A stretch of 5,026 bases of DNA from positions 1 through 5,026 of the forward strand of contig CARJLX010000011.1 of the NCBI GenBank assembly GCA_949001935.1, in the 5' to 3' direction. The notes beneath the pieces were generated by a model. That model was not told the DNA's origin and made no database searches. It saw only the letters and a list, made by a program, of their open reading frames with translations. A program made the translations under genes and the position numbers. The stretch's first letter is position 1; each line of letters opens with the position of its first letter. This DNA is from an uncultured Eubacteriales bacterium. GTDB taxonomy: Bacteria > Bacillota > Clostridia > Christensenellales > UBA1242. Below are positions 3,553-5,026 of this stretch, piece after piece.

Positions 3553-5026
3553 AAAAATGGTCGATTAAGTAACCGATTGTGTTTTCTTCCATAGGTCTAA
3601 ACGCTATGGTATTATTGACAAATTTAACCTGATAAGGTTTTAGCGTATAATCATTATCTATAGTTTGGAATATACGATTAAAAGTAGCGGAATTAGGTTT
3701 AATAAAAGAAGAATTAAGAGTTAATTTAGTTTCATTAGCAGTTAATTTAAAAAAACGTGATTGACTCCAGTATTTATAGTTGCCACGAAATCCTCCTTTA
3801 ACTGTATTGTTATAAAATTTATATTCAGAATATCGCGGCACAAATCCAAAAATTCTACTATTTACATTTATATTAGAGTTAGGAGCTATAGTGTAACATA
3901 TTTCCTCTTGTAATAATTCTTGGTCGCCCAGCTTCTCAAACATAGGAAAGAAATAGTCATTAATACTGAATTTACGCCAATCTCTACGGAGTTCTTGAGA
4001 GTAAATATTTTCAGAATTTATCCAAAATAAATTTAAAATACATCCGAGTTCCTCAACGAAATAGCTGCCATGAAAAGAGTTGCCAGACCCTATGGCATGT
4101 CCAGCTTGATCACCTAATGGAGTATTTACAGTTTCTGAGGTTTGGAGAACTTCAGAAGTGTAAATCGGATAACGACTGCCTCCGATATATTCGGCTAAAT
4201 TAAGTCTATAATCTCGAGTTGTGACACCGTAAAAAGCTTTTAACAAATCTTGATAACGATTACCTGATAAGTTACGAATTTGCTGTTTTAAATCTAATCC
4301 AAAAACAAGGCGAAGCTCTCTTGGATATATGCCTGAAGAATATCCACCAGAAACTTTAACAGATAAACCTCGAGCAATATCATTATTATTAACAAATATA
4401 CTATATGAAGGAGAACCAGTTGAAGGCTTTCCCTTTATACTTTCAGGAGTATCGACAGCATGAGTTGTAGTTAATGTTCCTTTACTTAATGTGGACATAA
4501 TAGCAGCTCCAGTTGACGCGGTGCCTAAACCGAAACCGGAAGAAGAGCCTGATGCATTAGTAAAAATGGAGGAACGACCAACTCCAGTAATAGGACCCAT
4601 AGAAACATTTCCAACTATATTTAAACTAACAGGGTCAGACGAAGAAGCAGTGGGTAAAGCAGAAGTAAATAAATCTCTAGGTAAATTAACTAATGCAGGG
4701 CGAGAATATTTTCTACTTTGCCAAGATGGAGGATTGGGAGAATTAGAAGCAATAACATCTAAGGTTAAACTATTAATACTAACGGTATTACTTATTAATC
4801 CAAAACACCAACGAAAAAAAACAGTTACAGAAGCACCAATGTAAGGAATACCATTATGAGTAAAATCAAAAGGAACTGTGTGTCGACTAAAATCATAAGG
4901 GGTATCATCATTAGGTTTATAAATCGTTAGATTAAGAACATCAATTTCTATATCTAAAGATGGATTTCTAAAATAATCATTCCAAATTTTTAAATAAGCA
5001 AGTAAATATAAAGCATTTATATATTC
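3551..5026 (-). CDS. VP1 major capsid protein, 5' end missing
   Basis: The reading frame is open from the right edge to a TAG at 3551, giving 491 visible residues. The internal Met at 4600 is not the start, because the upstream frame carries clear capsid motifs. These are INALYLLAYLKIWNDYFRNP (visible residues 3-22, matching the VNALPFRAYNLIWNEWFRD type) and LPRDLFTSALP (115-125). Later segments also match the family: FGLDLKQQIRNLSGNRYQDL (242-261), AFYGVTTRDYRLNLAEYIGG (264-283), a WRKFSINDYFFPMFEKLGDQ block (350-369), and a final LIDHF. A Gly/Ser/Thr-rich stretch (about 143-235) lies where gokushoviruses carry the variable surface loop. The missing N-terminal part, about 100-150 residues by family length, probably begins at the left-edge ATG at base 35. 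VP1 builds the T=1 shell. Confidence 0.95.
   Translation of the reverse strand, partial: EYINALYLLAYLKIWNDYFRNPSLDIEIDVLNLTIYKPNDDTPYDFSRHTVPFDFTHNGIPYIGASVTVFFRWCFGLISNTVSINSLTLDVIASNSPNPPSWQSRKYSRPALVNLPRDLFTSALPTASSSDPVSLNIVGNVSMGPITGVGRSSIFTNASGSSSGFGLGTASTGAAIMSTLSKGTLTTTHAVDTPESIKGKPSTGSPSYSIFVNNNDIARGLSVKVSGGYSSGIYPRELRLVFGLDLKQQIRNLSGNRYQDLLKAFYGVTTRDYRLNLAEYIGGSRYPIYTSEVLQTSETVNTPLGDQAGHAIGSGNSFHGSYFVEELGCILNLFWINSENIYSQELRRDWRKFSINDYFFPMFEKLGDQELLQEEICYTIAPNSNINVNSRIFGFVPRYSEYKFYNNTVKGGFRGNYKYWSQSRFFKLTANETKLTLNSSFIKPNSATFNRIFQTIDNDYTLKPYQVKFVNNTIAFRPMEENTIGYLIDHF

Noticed and set aside
77..3553. Absence of TGA stop codons as a sign of a TGA-to-Trp genetic code (Spiroplasma/Mycoplasma host)
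   Set aside because: No gene contains an in-frame TGA and all tryptophans are TGG. TAA and TAG stops are expected at this base composition, so the standard bacterial code explains everything.
4491..4844. Plus-strand 117-aa ORF inside VP1
   Set aside because: It is the mirror of the VP1 coding frame, whose motifs are clear. No RBS and no recognisable product; all other genes are on the minus strand.

Overview
This window is most of the genome of a small single-stranded DNA phage of the family Microviridae, close to the gokushoviruses. It is AT-rich (roughly one third G+C by eye), and every gene reads on the minus strand. The assignment rests on three recognisable proteins: a major capsid protein with gokushovirus VP1 motifs, a rolling-circle replication initiator (VP4) with an HUH motif and a double-tyrosine YVSKYVLK motif, and a VP2 with the conserved QRED...QRR segment. 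All tryptophans in the genes are TGG and the genes end in TAA or TAG, so nothing suggests the Spiroplasma-type code. Most genes have strong Shine-Dalgarno sequences (AGGAGG, GGAGGT, AAGGAG). That argues mildly against a Bacteroidetes host, but the host cannot be named.

Read in the direction of transcription (right to left), the layout is as follows. VP1 major capsid is missing its start at base 5026. A 137-aa acidic protein in the scaffold position (VP3-like) follows. Next come an 80-base gene-free stretch made almost entirely of three abutting hairpins, a 60-aa membrane or lipoprotein-like ORF, VP2 (DNA pilot), and a 24-aa arginine-rich J/VP8-like peptide too short for usual ORF callers. The order then continues with a candidate promoter, VP4 (Rep), an unknown very AT-rich 104-aa ORF, VP5, and a promoter overlapping a rho-independent terminator. 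Last is an RBS and the first 11 codons of an ORF that leaves the window at base 1.

That left-edge ORF is most simply the N-terminus of VP1. If so, the molecule is circular and the window omits a piece of VP1. Joining base 1 directly to base 5026 breaks the frame and creates a stop. By comparison with gokushovirus VP1, about 100-150 codons are missing, which suggests a genome of about 5.4 kb (inference).

The most interesting element is the middle hairpin at 3057-3090. It has a perfect 10-bp stem whose 14-nt loop, on the coding (presumed virion) strand, contains ACTTGATA. This is the same octamer that surrounds the phiX174 gpA nick site (CAACTTG/ATATTA). Because the VP4 here carries the same YxxKYxxK catalytic arrangement as gpA, this is a good candidate for the replication origin. 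Capsid genes (VP1, VP3-like, VP2, VP8-like) and replication/accessory genes (VP4, ORF104, VP5) are packed with gaps of about 11-14 nt or overlaps of 8-20 nt. The exceptions are the hairpin region and the 54-nt gap before VP4.
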